64,000 bases of DNA from Paramagnetospirillum magneticum AMB-1 (GCF_000009985.1 NC_007626.1:434001-498000), one strand, 5' to 3'. Positions 23,198 through 33,116 are shown, numbered from the stretch's first letter. The notes: generated from the letters alone by a model not told the origin. Translations and numbers: made by a program.

Positions 23198-26125
23198 ATG
23201 CCTCCCATGACTCAGGTCTTCACCATTCCGCCCGGCGCGGCCTTCGTCGACACCTTGGCCGCCCAGTTGCTGGCCGAGGCGGGGGGCGATCCGCTGGCCC
23301 TGGCCGATATGGAGATCCTGCTGCCGACGCGGCGGGCCTGCCGGGCCATGAGCGACGCCTTCCTGCGCCTGTCGGGGGGGCGGCCGTTGCTGTTGCCCCG
23401 GCTGCGGCCGTTGGGCGACATGGACGAGGAGGAACTGGAGCTGTCGGGGGCCGATCCGCTGGACCTGCCGCCGGCGGTCAGCCCCACCGAGCGGGTTCTG
23501 ATCCTGGCCCGCCTCATCCTGACCGCCGCCCAGGCCCAGAAGGGGCATGTGCCCAGCCCGGACCAGGCGGTGCGGCTGGCCTCGGAACTGGCCAAGCTGC
23601 TGGACGCGGTGCAGGTGGAGCGCCTGGACTTCGCCGGGCTGGCCAAGCTGGTCCCCGAGGATTATGCCGACCACTGGCAATTGACCTTGAAATTCCTGAC
23701 CATCCTGACCGAGGCCTGGCCGCGCATCCTGGCCGAGCGTGGCACGCTTGATCCCGAGGACCGCCTGAACCGGGTGATGGCGGCGCAGATCGAGGCGTGG
23801 CGGGTCCGGCCGCCCCGCCACAAGGTGATTGCCGCCGGGTCCACCGGCTCGCGCCCCGCCACCGCCGATCTGCTGGCGGCGGTGGCCGCGCTGCCCGCCG
23901 GGCGGGTGGTGCTGGCCGGGCTGGACCGCGCCATGGACGAGGCATCCTGGGCGGCGCTCGATCCCGCTCATCCGCAATACGGCCTGAAGGCCCTGCTGGC
24001 CCGGCTGGGGGTGGAGCGGCATGGGGTGCGGCCGCTGACGTCGGATGTGGATCTGCGCCAGGACCGGGTGCGCCTGCTGGCCGAGGCGCTGCGCCCCGCC
24101 GCCACCTGCGAGGCCTGGCGCGACCTGCCCGCCCTCGACGCCAGAGTGCTGGACGGTGTCTGGCGCCTGGAGGCGCCCACGCCCCGCGAGGAGGCGGGAG
24201 CCATCGCCCTGATGATGCGGCGCGAATTGGACCGCCCCGGCCACACCGCCGCCCTGGTGACCCCCGATCGCGGGTTGGCCCGGCGGGTGGCGGGCGAGCT
24301 GGAGCGCTGGGGTATCCGCATCGACGATTCCGCCGGACGGCCGCTGGGGCTGAACGAGCCGGGCGCCTTCCTGCGTCTGGCCGTCGAGATGGTGGCCGAC
24401 GAGTTCTCGCCCCACGCGCTGCTGGCCTGTCTCAAGCATCCCCTGGCGGCGGGGGGCATGGAGACCGGCGCGTTCCGCGCCCTGGTCCGCCGGCTGGAGC
24501 GCCTTAACCTGCGCGGCCCGCGCCCGGCTCCCGGCGTGGCGGGCTTGCGTCAGGCGGTGAAGGACCGGCGCCTGTCCTCGTGGCTGGCCGATCTGGAGAC
24601 CATGGCGGCGCCTCTGGCCGACCGGCTGAAGGCAGACGAGGGAAGTCTGGCCGACCTGCTGCGCGCCCATATGGAATTCGCCGAATGGCTGGCCGGCGAT
24701 GACCTGTTGCCCGGCCCGGCCCGGCTGTGGCGGGGAGAGGCGGGCGAAGCCGCCGCCCGGTTCGCCGCCGATCTGGCCGCCGCAGCGCCCGCCCTGGGCG
24801 ACCTGGCCGGGCACTGCTACCCCGCCTTATTCGACGAGCTGATGGGGGCCGTGGCGGTGCGCTCGGCCTGGGACCACCATCCCCGCCTGTTCATCTGGGG
24901 GCCGCTGGAGGCCCGCCTGCAGCACGCCGACCTGCTGATTTTGGGGGGACTCAACGAGGGCACCTGGCCCGCCCCGCCCGAAGCCGATCCCTGGATGAGC
25001 CGCCCCATGCAGGCCGCTTTCGGCCTGGCGCCGCCCGAGCGCCGCATCGGCCTGTCGGCCCACGACTTCGCCCAGGGCTTTGCCGCGCCCCGCGTGGTGC
25101 TGAGCCGCTCGTCCCGGGTGGACGGCACCCCCACCGTGCCGTCGCGTTGGCTGATGCGCCTCGATGCGGTGATGAAGGGAAGCGGTCTGGCCTTTGACCA
25201 GGATGCGGGACAGTGGCTGGACTGGCACGCCCTGCTGGATCGCCCGGAACGCTGGACGCGGCCCGAGATTCCGGCCCCCGCGCCGCCGGTTTCCGCCCGG
25301 CCCCGGCGCCTGTCGGTGACCGAGATCGAGACCTGGATGCGCGACCCCTATGCCATCTACGCCAAGCATGTGCTGCGGCTGCGGGCGCTGGACCCCATCG
25401 ACGCCGATCCGGGGGCGGCCGAGTACGGCAGCATGGTGCACGAGGCGCTGGAACTGTTCCTCGAGGCCTGGCCGCGCGATCTTCCCGGCGATCCCCAGGG
25501 GGAATTGCTGCGCATCGGGCGCGAGGTGTTCGAGGCCAAGGTCACCTCGCCCGCCCTGTGGGCCTTCTGGTGGCCGCGCTTCGACTCCGTGGCGCGCTGG
25601 GTGGCGGCCAAGGAGGTGGCGCGGCGTCCCGGCGTGGCCCGAGTCCATGCCGAGGCGGGGGGCGCCCTGGAGATCGAGGCGCCGGCCGGTCCCTTCACCC
25701 TGACCGCCAAGGCCGATCGCCTGGATGAGATGAAGGACGGCACTCTGGCGCTGATCGACTACAAGACCGGCACGCCGCCCCGGGCCCGGGAGGTGGCGGC
25801 CGGCTTCGCGCCGCAATTGCCGCTGGAGGCGGTGATCGCCCGTCATGGCGGCTTTGGCGGCGTCAGGGCGGCCGAGGTGTCGGAATTGCTGTACTGGCAG
25901 CTCAAGGGCGGCGCCCAGGGCGGCGAGGAACGCGCGGCTGGCGGTGATGCCGCCACCCTGGCCGCCGAGGCGCTGGAAGGCCTGCATGCCCTGGTCGCGG
26001 TGTTCGACGATCCGGCGACGCCCTATGCGGCGCGGCCCCATCCCGAGCATGCGCCGAAATATTCCGATTACCTGCATCTGGCCCGGGTGCGGGAATGGGC
26101 CAGCGGCGGCGACGGCGAGGAATAG
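23198..26125 (+). CDS. addB: Double-strand break repair protein AddB (alphaproteobacterial type)
   Basis: This 975-residue partner of AddA in the AddAB helicase-nuclease processes DNA ends for RecA recombination. The N-terminus (LLPTRRACRAMSDAFLRL) and the centre (LILGGLNEGTWPAPPEADPW) match alphaproteobacterial AddB. The C-terminal RecB-like nuclease has LSVTEIETWMRDPYAIYAKH, YGSMVHEALELF and catalytic LALIDYKTG (D854, K856). The start could also be the ATG at 23207. In most alphaproteobacteria addA follows directly, but here a TRAP transporter follows after 160 bp, so addA must be elsewhere. Confidence 0.92.
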   Translation: MPPMTQVFTIPPGAAFVDTLAAQLLAEAGGDPLALADMEILLPTRRACRAMSDAFLRLSGGRPLLLPRLRPLGDMDEEELELSGADPLDLPPAVSPTERVLILARLILTAAQAQKGHVPSPDQAVRLASELAKLLDAVQVERLDFAGLAKLVPEDYADHWQLTLKFLTILTEAWPRILAERGTLDPEDRLNRVMAAQIEAWRVRPPRHKVIAAGSTGSRPATADLLAAVAALPAGRVVLAGLDRAMDEASWAALDPAHPQYGLKALLARLGVERHGVRPLTSDVDLRQDRVRLLAEALRPAATCEAWRDLPALDARVLDGVWRLEAPTPREEAGAIALMMRRELDRPGHTAALVTPDRGLARRVAGELERWGIRIDDSAGRPLGLNEPGAFLRLAVEMVADEFSPHALLACLKHPLAAGGMETGAFRALVRRLERLNLRGPRPAPGVAGLRQAVKDRRLSSWLADLETMAAPLADRLKADEGSLADLLRAHMEFAEWLAGDDLLPGPARLWRGEAGEAAARFAADLAAAAPALGDLAGHCYPALFDELMGAVAVRSAWDHHPRLFIWGPLEARLQHADLLILGGLNEGTWPAPPEADPWMSRPMQAAFGLAPPERRIGLSAHDFAQGFAAPRVVLSRSSRVDGTPTVPSRWLMRLDAVMKGSGLAFDQDAGQWLDWHALLDRPERWTRPEIPAPAPPVSARPRRLSVTEIETWMRDPYAIYAKHVLRLRALDPIDADPGAAEYGSMVHEALELFLEAWPRDLPGDPQGELLRIGREVFEAKVTSPALWAFWWPRFDSVARWVAAKEVARRPGVARVHAEAGGALEIEAPAGPFTLTAKADRLDEMKDGTLALIDYKTGTPPRAREVAAGFAPQLPLEAVIARHGGFGGVRAAEVSELLYWQLKGGAQGGEERAAGGDAATLAAEALEGLHALVAVFDDPATPYAARPHPEHAPKYSDYLHLARVREWASGGDGEE

Positions 26126-26284
26126 CCGGTCTGCCACCCCCTTTCGAAGAGGGGGCATTGAGACTATCTTCAAGAACAAGCGAGGCGGCAAAGCCGTCCG
26201 AACCAGAAAAAACGGTACAGGAAGGCCACCCAAGCGCCGTCCAAGAGCGCCCCTGGCCGAAAACGCCATTGGGAGGAACCAGGG

Positions 26285-27313
26285 ATGAAAATCAGCCGCC
26301 GTCAGGCGCTCGCGGGGCTCGCGGGTGCGCCTGCCCTTCTTTCGTTCGGCCGCACTGGGTTTGCCCAGCCGGCCGCCACCACGCTCAAGATCTCGCATCA
26401 GTTCCCCGGAGGCACCATCGAACAGGGCGACTTCCGCGACCGCCTGTGCCGCCTCTTCGCCCGCGAGGTGGAAAAGCGCACCAATGGGGCGCTGAAATTC
26501 GAGATCTACGCCAATTCCTCGCTGATGAAGACCAACGCCCAGTTCTCAGCCATGCGCAAGGGCGCGCTGGACATGTCGCTGTATCCCCTGCCCTATGCCG
26601 GCGGCGAGTTGCATGCCTGCAATCTGGGCCTGATGCCCTGCCTGGTCACCAGCTACGAGCAGGGTGCCCGCTGGAAGGGCGCTCCCATCGGCAAGGCGCT
26701 GTCCAAGATCCTTGAAGACAAGGGCATCAAGTTCATCGCCTGGGTCTGGCAGGCGGGGGGCATCGCCTCGCGCCGGAATCCGGTCCTGGGACCCGCCGAC
26801 GTCAAGGGCCTGACCATCCGGGGCGGGTCGCGGGAAACGGACATGATGTTCGCCGCCGCCGGGGCCAGGGTCTCCACCATGCCCTCCAACGAGATCTATA
26901 TCGGCATGCAGACCAGCGCGCTGGATGCCGCCGTCACCTCGTCCACCAGCCTGATCTCGTTCCGGCTGGAGGAATTGGCCAAATCGCTGACGGCGGCGCG
27001 CAAGGGCTCGTTCTGGTTCATGCTGGAGCCGCTGCTGATGTCCAAGGCGGTGTTCGATTCCCTGCCCGCCGCCCAGCAGCAGGTGCTGCTGGAGGTGGGG
27101 GCCGAGATGGAAGCCTGGGGCACCGCCGAGGCCCACAGGGACGACGACCAGGTGGCCGCCGTCTATGGCGCCAAGGGCTGCCAGGTGACGGATTTCTCCG
27201 CAGATCATCTGGCCCAGTGGCGCAAGATCGCCGAGGAAAGCGCCTGGGCGGACTATGCCGCCAAATCGGCCGAGGCGGCCGAACTGCTCAAGCTGGCCCG
27301 GGATGTAAGCTGA
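26285..27313 (+). CDS. dctP: TRAP transporter substrate-binding protein, DctP family
   Basis: This 342-residue periplasmic solute receptor has an N-terminal signal MKISRRQALAGLAGAPALLS with a twin-arginine-like RR. The mature part follows the DctP pattern: LKISHQFPGG, GALKFEIYANSSL, VKGLTIRGGSRETDMMFAAA and PSNEIYIGMQTSALDAA. A GGAGGA ribosome site lies about 10 nt upstream. It is followed 1 bp later by the fused membrane component. The ligand is probably a carboxylate, but this is not determinable here. Confidence 0.9.
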   Translation: MKISRRQALAGLAGAPALLSFGRTGFAQPAATTLKISHQFPGGTIEQGDFRDRLCRLFAREVEKRTNGALKFEIYANSSLMKTNAQFSAMRKGALDMSLYPLPYAGGELHACNLGLMPCLVTSYEQGARWKGAPIGKALSKILEDKGIKFIAWVWQAGGIASRRNPVLGPADVKGLTIRGGSRETDMMFAAAGARVSTMPSNEIYIGMQTSALDAAVTSSTSLISFRLEELAKSLTAARKGSFWFMLEPLLMSKAVFDSLPAAQQQVLLEVGAEMEAWGTAEAHRDDDQVAAVYGAKGCQVTDFSADHLAQWRKIAEESAWADYAAKSAEAAELLKLARDVS

Positions 27314-27314
27314 G

Positions 27315-29270
27315 ATGTCGGGCGGGGCTCAGCACGACGCCATCCTCGCCACTGACACCCTGCCCGCCGTGACGGTTCGAAACCCGGTCATCGCCGTGTT
27401 CGAAGCCGTCATGGAGGGCGCCTTCAAGCTCTCGGCGCTGGCCCTGCTGGCCGCCGCCGGGGTGCTGACCTTCGGGGTGGTCATGGGGCATCTCACCGGG
27501 CGCGGCCTGCTGTGGCAGGACGAGGTCACCGTCTTCCTGATCTCGGGGGCCGTCTTCCTGTCGGCGGCCAGCGTCCAGGCGCGGCGCGGCCATGTGGCCA
27601 TCGACTTTCTCGACCACGCCTTTCCCTACGCCAAGGACCTGCGCCACGCGGTGGTGGAGGCGGGGATTCTGGCCTTCTGTCTGATCTTTGCCTGGAAGTC
27701 GGGAATGCTGCTGGCCGAGGCGGTGCACGAGGGCCAGACGTCGCAATCGGCCTGGGGGCCGCCCCTGTGGATTCCCTATTCGGTGCTGACCCTGGGCATG
27801 GCGTTGCTGGCGCTGCAGGTGATGCTGCAGGTGGGGCGGCGATCGCTCTGGCTGCTGGCCGTGGTGGTGGCGGGCGTGGCCGCCTTCCTGCTGGCCACGC
27901 CGCCGGTCAAGCCGCTGGTGTCCGGCCTGCCCCACTGGCTGACCGGCATCGCCTATGCCACCGTCACCCTGCTGGTGATGTTCTCGGGCATGCCCATCGC
28001 CTTCGCCCTTGGTGTGGTGGCGCTGATCTTCATGCTGCTGTTCATGCCGGCGGCGTCGGTGGACACCATCGCCCAGAACTTCTACGAGGAACTGGCCAAC
28101 GTCATCATCCTGGCCATTCCGCTGTTCATCCTGAAGGGCGCCACCATCGGCCGGTCCAATGCGGGCAAGGATCTTTATTCCGCCCTGCATGCCTGGCTGC
28201 ACCGCATTCCCGGCGGGCTGGGGGTGGCCAATACCATCGCCTGCGGGTTGTTCGCCGCCATGGCCGGCTCGTCGCCCGCCACCTGCTCGGCCATCGGCTC
28301 GGCGGGAATCCCCGAGATGCGGGCCAGGGGCTATTCGCCGGGCTTCGCCGCCGGCATCATCGCCGCCGGCGGCACGCTGGGCATCCTGCTGCCGCCCTCG
28401 GTGACCATGCTGCTCTATGCCGTGGCCGCCGAGGTGTCGCTGGGGCGGCTGTTCCTGGCCGGGATCGGCCCCGGCCTGCTGTTGATCACCCTGTTCGCCG
28501 GCTATTCCGTCCTGCGCTATCGCCACGAATACCGGCGGGCGGAGCGGGCGGCGGCCAGTCACGGCACCCATTCCGCCTTGCTGGCCGACGAGCATTACAC
28601 CACGAGACAGAAGATCCGCATGGTGGTCTGGGTGGCGCCCTTCGTCACCATCCTGGCTGGCGTGATGGTGGTGCTGTATGCCGGCTGGGCCACGCCTTCG
28701 GAGACCGCGGGCGTGGGCGCCGTGCTGGCTCTGCTGGTCATCGGCCTGATGTACGGCATCTGGCGGCCCCGGCTGCTGATGCCCATCCTGACTGGCACCT
28801 TGCGCGAGTCCACCATGCTGCTGATGATCATCGGCATGTCGCTGCTCTACGCCTATGTGATGAGCCATCTCCGCATCTCGCAGGCGGCGGCGGACTGGAT
28901 CATTGGCCTGGCGCTGTCCAAATGGTTCCTGCTGGCGGCCATCCTGCTGTTTACCGTGGTGCTGGGATTCTTTTTGCCGCCGGTGTCCATCATCCTGATG
29001 ACCGCGCCCATCATCCTGCCGCCGCTGAAAGCCGCCGGCTTCGATCTCATCTGGTTCGGGGTGGTGATGACCGTGGTGATGGAGATGGGGCTGATTCACC
29101 CGCCGGTGGGGCTGAACATCTTCGTCATCAAGAACATCGCCCCCGACATTCCGCTGCGGGACATCATCTGGGGGACGCTGCCCTTCGTGCTGATCATGAT
29201 GGTGGCGGTGGTGGCGTGCTGCCTGATTCCGGGCATCGCCACCTGGCTGCCGGGAGCGGTGATGGGGTGA
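27315..29270 (+). CDS. TRAP transporter fused membrane subunits DctQ-DctM
   Basis: This 651-residue protein has an N-terminal DctQ domain (four helices; VFLISGAVFLSAASVQARRG) fused to a DctM domain with about twelve helices. DctM landmarks include PLFILKGATIGRSNAGKDLY, MAGSSPATCSAIGSAGIPEM and GGTLGILLPPSVTMLLYAVA. The C-terminus GLIHPPVGLNIFVIKNI is characteristic. Together with DctP it forms a sodium-driven uptake system in the inner membrane. Fused QM subunits are a known TRAP subtype. Confidence 0.92.
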   Translation: MSGGAQHDAILATDTLPAVTVRNPVIAVFEAVMEGAFKLSALALLAAAGVLTFGVVMGHLTGRGLLWQDEVTVFLISGAVFLSAASVQARRGHVAIDFLDHAFPYAKDLRHAVVEAGILAFCLIFAWKSGMLLAEAVHEGQTSQSAWGPPLWIPYSVLTLGMALLALQVMLQVGRRSLWLLAVVVAGVAAFLLATPPVKPLVSGLPHWLTGIAYATVTLLVMFSGMPIAFALGVVALIFMLLFMPAASVDTIAQNFYEELANVIILAIPLFILKGATIGRSNAGKDLYSALHAWLHRIPGGLGVANTIACGLFAAMAGSSPATCSAIGSAGIPEMRARGYSPGFAAGIIAAGGTLGILLPPSVTMLLYAVAAEVSLGRLFLAGIGPGLLLITLFAGYSVLRYRHEYRRAERAAASHGTHSALLADEHYTTRQKIRMVVWVAPFVTILAGVMVVLYAGWATPSETAGVGAVLALLVIGLMYGIWRPRLLMPILTGTLRESTMLLMIIGMSLLYAYVMSHLRISQAAADWIIGLALSKWFLLAAILLFTVVLGFFLPPVSIILMTAPIILPPLKAAGFDLIWFGVVMTVVMEMGLIHPPVGLNIFVIKNIAPDIPLRDIIWGTLPFVLIMMVAVVACCLIPGIATWLPGAVMG

Positions 29271-29272
29271 GG

Positions 29273-29306
29273 GCGCCGCGGTGATCGGTTCCGATCACCG
29301 CGGCGC
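29273..29306. terminator. Bidirectional hairpin between convergent genes
   Basis: A perfect 16-bp stem (arm GCGCCGCGGTGATCGG) with a 2-nt loop lies between the stops of the TRAP and ligand-gated-channel genes. No T-tract is present on either side. Its position and symmetry suggest transcription termination for both strands. Confidence 0.65.
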
Positions 29307-29310
29307 GGCC

Positions 29311-31560
29311 CTACGCCACGCTCATGGCGTAGATGGTCATGGCGGCGTAGATGACGATGGCGGCGATCATGGCCCCGATGCTGAGCCGCGTGTTCCAGAC
29401 CTTGGCCACGTCCTTCTTGCCGGCCGATTGCAGGGTCTGGATGAAGATGATGTTGAAGATCATCGAGACCACGAAGGCATAGGCCACCAGGAAATAGTAA
29501 TCGGCGCTCATGGTGTAGCCGACCTTGGGAAACGAGTTCTTCTGCGACATGTGATAGACCAGCACACCGATCAGGCCGGAGATGGTGGCGTTGATGCGCG
29601 GGGCGAACTGGTCCAGCGGCACCCACAAGATGATGAGGATGATGCCCAGGATGATGAGCAGCGGCAGGAAGAAGGTGAAGAGGTAAGGCTTCAGGATTCT
29701 CTTGATGCCGATCTCCAGGTTGACGGTGGAGAAGTAGATCGGGCTCTTGTAGCCGGTCCCCATGCGGTAATCGGGATCGCCGAAGGTGGAATCATAGCGG
29801 TACAGGTCCGAAAAGACGCTGCGCCCGGTATAGGTCCATTCCTGCGGCTTGATGTCCTTGACCGGCACCGTCTCCATGTGGCGGGTGTCGGGCACCAACA
29901 TGATGTGGGTGGAGTTCTTGTTGGTGTGGGCGACCTCCAGCGGCAGGGTCTGGGAATCGAACGGGAAGTTCGACAGGTCGTAGGGCGCGGTCAGGGTCAG
30001 GCGCTTGCGGTAGGCGCGGTACTTGGTGCCGTGGGACAGGTCTTCCTTGAAGATGGCCGACTGTTCCTTGACCGCGTTGATGGCGGTGATCTTCTCGATG
30101 TCCTTGACGTCGAGACGGCCGCCGGCCCACTTGAACCACATGAAGAGGTCCACGTCCCACTGCATGTCCTTGATGCTGACATCGTTGATGCGGATCACGT
30201 CGATGCCGACCGAGATCACGTCGACGATGTGGTAGGGGGTGCCGTCCACCAGGGTCACCTGGCCCTTGCCGATGCGCTCGCCCATCTCCTTCAGCACGTA
30301 TTCCTCGTGCGGGATCAGGAGCTGGACCGGGGCGGTCTTGAAGCGGCCGTCCTTCATCACCGAGACATAGACGTCGCGGTACGAGGCCTGGACGATGGCG
30401 CCCTGGTCCGGCCGCGGCGGCGCGGTCTCGCCCTTGGCCTGCAGGTACTTGCCCACGTATTCGGCGGTCATGTCCCGGCCGTTCTTGAAGAACAGGTTGC
30501 CGGTCACGCCTTCGACGAAGCCGTGCCATTCGATGCCGGCCACGTAGTCGCGGACCGAGGCGCGGGTCGCCCCGCCCTTGGCCCCGTCGCCCTCGGCCGC
30601 CAGAATGGCCTTGCTGATCAATTCCAGAGAATCGAAGGACATGGCTGCGGCCACCGTGGGACGGCCGCCAAAGCGCTTGCCGTAGGCATTGGCGAAGGTC
30701 GAGGCCTTCTGGTTGGCGATTTCCCACAGGAAGGCCGAGGCGAGGTAGACGTTGGCCGTGTACTTCTCGTCAATCTCGGTGAGGAATTTCGGGTTCGACC
30801 AGGTGTTGGGCGCCATGACCGGAGCCTTGATCCCGGCCTCGCGCAGCTGGGGCAGGAAGGACAGGCCGGACTCGGAATGGGTCAGGGTGGCGACGATGCC
30901 GAAGGACTGGTTCTCGGCGGCATCGGCGAGATTGGTGGCGGCCCAATCCTTGGCGACGGGGCCCACGGCCACGGGCAGGGTCTTTTGCACCTTGAGGCCC
31001 AGGCGCTGGGCTTTGGCGAGGAAGGCGTCGCGCAGGGCGGTGCCGAAGGGGTCGGTGTTGTGGACCACCAGGATATTGTCCTTCTTCAGGACCTCCTTGA
31101 TGTAGACCGCCAGGAACTCGCCCTGGACGGTGTCCGGCAGGTTCAGGGTGAACATCCACTTGTTGCCGGCAAAGGCCGCCGGGCTGCTGACATTGGGGGA
31201 CAGGAAGGGGATCTTGGCATCGGCGAAGATCTTGCCGGTGGCCAGGGCCACGCCGGGATAGTAATGCCCGACCACGGCGATCAGGCCTTCGTCCTTCACC
31301 ATCTCGGCGGCGGCGGCCTGCGCCTTTTCCGGATCGTCGAAATCGTCGCGCACCACCAGTTCCAGGCGGTTGCCGTTGGCTTCGGCGCTCTTGTTGAACT
31401 GGTCGACGAACAGTTCGGCAGCATTCTTGAGGGGAATGCCCTTTTCCGTCGCCGGCCCGGTCAAGGGAACCAGCACGCCGATCTTGTAGGTCTTCGCATC
31501 GGCCGCATGGGGCAGCAGGGCGAAGACAAGGGCGAAGAGAAGGCTCGAGATAAAACGCAT
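29311..31560 (-). CDS. Periplasmic-binding-protein / pentameric ligand-gated ion channel fusion
   Basis: This 749-residue protein starts with a signal peptide (to about residue 22) and a type-I periplasmic binding domain of branched-chain-amino-acid-receptor type (about 23-385: IGVLVPLTGPATEKG, VVGHYYPGVALATG). A Cys-loop-family channel follows. Its beta-rich extracellular domain (about 400-620) contains the Pro-loop signature FPFDSQTLPLEV without flanking cysteines, as in prokaryotic members. Four transmembrane helices follow (from FLPLLIILGIILIILWV; pore-helix region ISGLIGVLVYHMS). It probably forms a pentameric cation or anion channel gated by a periplasmic ligand. It heads no obvious metabolic operon and follows two membrane protein genes on the same strand by 19 bp. 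Confidence 0.92.
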   Translation of the reverse strand: MRFISSLLFALVFALLPHAADAKTYKIGVLVPLTGPATEKGIPLKNAAELFVDQFNKSAEANGNRLELVVRDDFDDPEKAQAAAAEMVKDEGLIAVVGHYYPGVALATGKIFADAKIPFLSPNVSSPAAFAGNKWMFTLNLPDTVQGEFLAVYIKEVLKKDNILVVHNTDPFGTALRDAFLAKAQRLGLKVQKTLPVAVGPVAKDWAATNLADAAENQSFGIVATLTHSESGLSFLPQLREAGIKAPVMAPNTWSNPKFLTEIDEKYTANVYLASAFLWEIANQKASTFANAYGKRFGGRPTVAAAMSFDSLELISKAILAAEGDGAKGGATRASVRDYVAGIEWHGFVEGVTGNLFFKNGRDMTAEYVGKYLQAKGETAPPRPDQGAIVQASYRDVYVSVMKDGRFKTAPVQLLIPHEEYVLKEMGERIGKGQVTLVDGTPYHIVDVISVGIDVIRINDVSIKDMQWDVDLFMWFKWAGGRLDVKDIEKITAINAVKEQSAIFKEDLSHGTKYRAYRKRLTLTAPYDLSNFPFDSQTLPLEVAHTNKNSTHIMLVPDTRHMETVPVKDIKPQEWTYTGRSVFSDLYRYDSTFGDPDYRMGTGYKSPIYFSTVNLEIGIKRILKPYLFTFFLPLLIILGIILIILWVPLDQFAPRINATISGLIGVLVYHMSQKNSFPKVGYTMSADYYFLVAYAFVVSMIFNIIFIQTLQSAGKKDVAKVWNTRLSIGAMIAAIVIYAAMTIYAMSVA

Positions 31561-31579
31561 TCTGTAGATCTCCCTGGCC

Positions 31580-32455
31580 TTACGCGGCTTTGGTCTTCAA
31601 GGCCGAGCCGACCAGATCCTCGCCGAAAATATCGGGAGCCTTTCCGGTGGCGGTGAACATATAGACCCCGGCCAGGAAGATGATCCCCAGGACCGAGGAC
31701 ACCAGCATGACGAGGCCGAGATAGACGGCGCCGATGCCGACCAGGATTCCCAGATAGGCCTGGGCCGCATCCTGGGCGAGATAGACCAGGCCACCGACCA
31801 GGGCTCCGGGGATCAGGATGGCCAGCAGGGTCAGCAGGCCGAGCATGGACTGCCCGCCCAGCACGTCGCCCCAGTGAGTCTTGATCAGATGGGTGGAGCG
31901 CCGCACGGCGTCGATGGGGCCAACGCCCTCGACCACCAGGACGGGAAGGGCGAAATAACTGGCGGCCAGCCACAATCCGTAAAGACCGGCGGTCAGCAGC
32001 TTGACCACGAAGGCGACGATGGCCCCGAACTCCTTGCGGGCCAGCCGGGTCAGCGTCTCGCCGATGATCCGCAGGATCAGGCCGATGGTCCCGGCGATCA
32101 GCGCCCACAAAAAGATGGGCAGGGCGCGGCGGCCGGCGGCGGCCAGCCCTTCGCCGATCGTGGTGCTGCCGGTCTCGAAATAGCGGATCGAGCAGAAGAT
32201 CAGGGCGGCATTGAAGAACAGCATGGCGAAATAGCAGGCGATATAGCCACCGAAGGCCGTCACGAGGACGAGAATGTCGGTGGTGTTCTCATCCGCATTG
32301 CCGGCGCTGAACACCGCCAGAAGCGGCAGGGTCAGGGCGATGATGCCCAGCATGGCCGCCGCCGAGCAGATGGGCAGGATCATCAGCTTCGGCTGGGCGC
32401 GCAGAACGCCCAGACTGGCCTTGGCGATATGCCACCCACGGAAAAAACTGTTCAT
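31580..32455 (-). CDS. DUF6159-like polytopic membrane protein
   Basis: This protein of about 291 residues has six hydrophobic segments and a start of MNSFFRGWHIAKASLGVLRA, typical of DUF6159-type membrane proteins. Other features are ALIFCSIRYFETGSTTIGEG and VVEGVGPIDAVRRSTHLIKT. Function is unknown. ATG 32455 is chosen because it begins the family motif; an upstream start would add 40 low-complexity residues over a C/A-run. It lies between UPF0114 and the channel gene in one minus-strand unit. Confidence 0.75.
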   Translation of the reverse strand: MNSFFRGWHIAKASLGVLRAQPKLMILPICSAAAMLGIIALTLPLLAVFSAGNADENTTDILVLVTAFGGYIACYFAMLFFNAALIFCSIRYFETGSTTIGEGLAAAGRRALPIFLWALIAGTIGLILRIIGETLTRLARKEFGAIVAFVVKLLTAGLYGLWLAASYFALPVLVVEGVGPIDAVRRSTHLIKTHWGDVLGGQSMLGLLTLLAILIPGALVGGLVYLAQDAAQAYLGILVGIGAVYLGLVMLVSSVLGIIFLAGVYMFTATGKAPDIFGEDLVGSALKTKAA

Positions 32456-32516
32456 GCCTCGTCCCCCCCCAAAAAAAATCGCGATGTCTCCACCGGCCCC
32501 CCGGCGCGAGGATGCG

Positions 32517-33116
32517 TTATTCGGCCGCCGGCTGGTGCTGGGCGTGCGCCGGGGCATGGCCGTGACCATGGCCATGGCTGCCGTGCGGCGACGTTTCCAT
32601 CAGCTTGTTCAGGTAGCCCAGCATCACCGCCGACACGATGAACAGGGTGTGGATGATGCACTGCCACATGACGACGGTTTCCTGCATGTGGTGTTCGGCG
32701 TTGACGAAGGTCTTCAGCAGGTGGATCGAGGAGATGCCGATCAGCGCCATGGCCAGTTTGGTCTTCATGGTGTTGGCATTCACGTGGCTCAGCCATTCAG
32801 GGCAGTCCGGGTGCCCCTCCACGCGCAAGCGCGAGACGAAGGTCTCGTAGCCGCCGATGATCACCATGATCAGCAGGTTCGAGATCATCACCACGTCGAT
32901 CAGACCCAGGACCAGCAGCACGGCGGCGCTTTCGTCCATGGCGGGATGGTGGAAGATCTCGGCGATTTCCAGGAAGAACCGGTAGACGTAATAGGTCTGG
33001 GCGACGATCAACCCCATGTAGAGGGGGGCCTGAAGCCAGCGGCTCAGGAAGACCAGGCGGGCGATGCCGCGCGTGAACGAATCCTGGCCGGCATGGCCGT
33101 ACATCTGGTGGCTCAT
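32517..33116 (-). CDS. UPF0114 (YqhA-like) membrane protein with His-rich tail
   Basis: This 199-residue protein has four membrane helices. LVFLSRWLQAPLYMGLIVAQ, GLIDVVMISNLLIMVIIGGY and MKTKLAMALIGISSIHLLKT match UPF0114. The last 25 residues are histidine-rich (HGSHGHGHGHAPAHAQH), suggesting metal binding. The family is of unknown function and sometimes neighbours ion-channel genes. An AGGAGT precedes the ATG. Confidence 0.85.
   Translation of the reverse strand: MSHQMYGHAGQDSFTRGIARLVFLSRWLQAPLYMGLIVAQTYYVYRFFLEIAEIFHHPAMDESAAVLLVLGLIDVVMISNLLIMVIIGGYETFVSRLRVEGHPDCPEWLSHVNANTMKTKLAMALIGISSIHLLKTFVNAEHHMQETVVMWQCIIHTLFIVSAVMLGYLNKLMETSPHGSHGHGHGHAPAHAQHQPAAE

Noticed and set aside
26126..26284. 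Hairpin CCCCCTTTCGAAGAGGGGG after addB as a terminator
   Set aside because: The stem is short and includes a wobble pair, and no T-tract follows; support is too weak to list.
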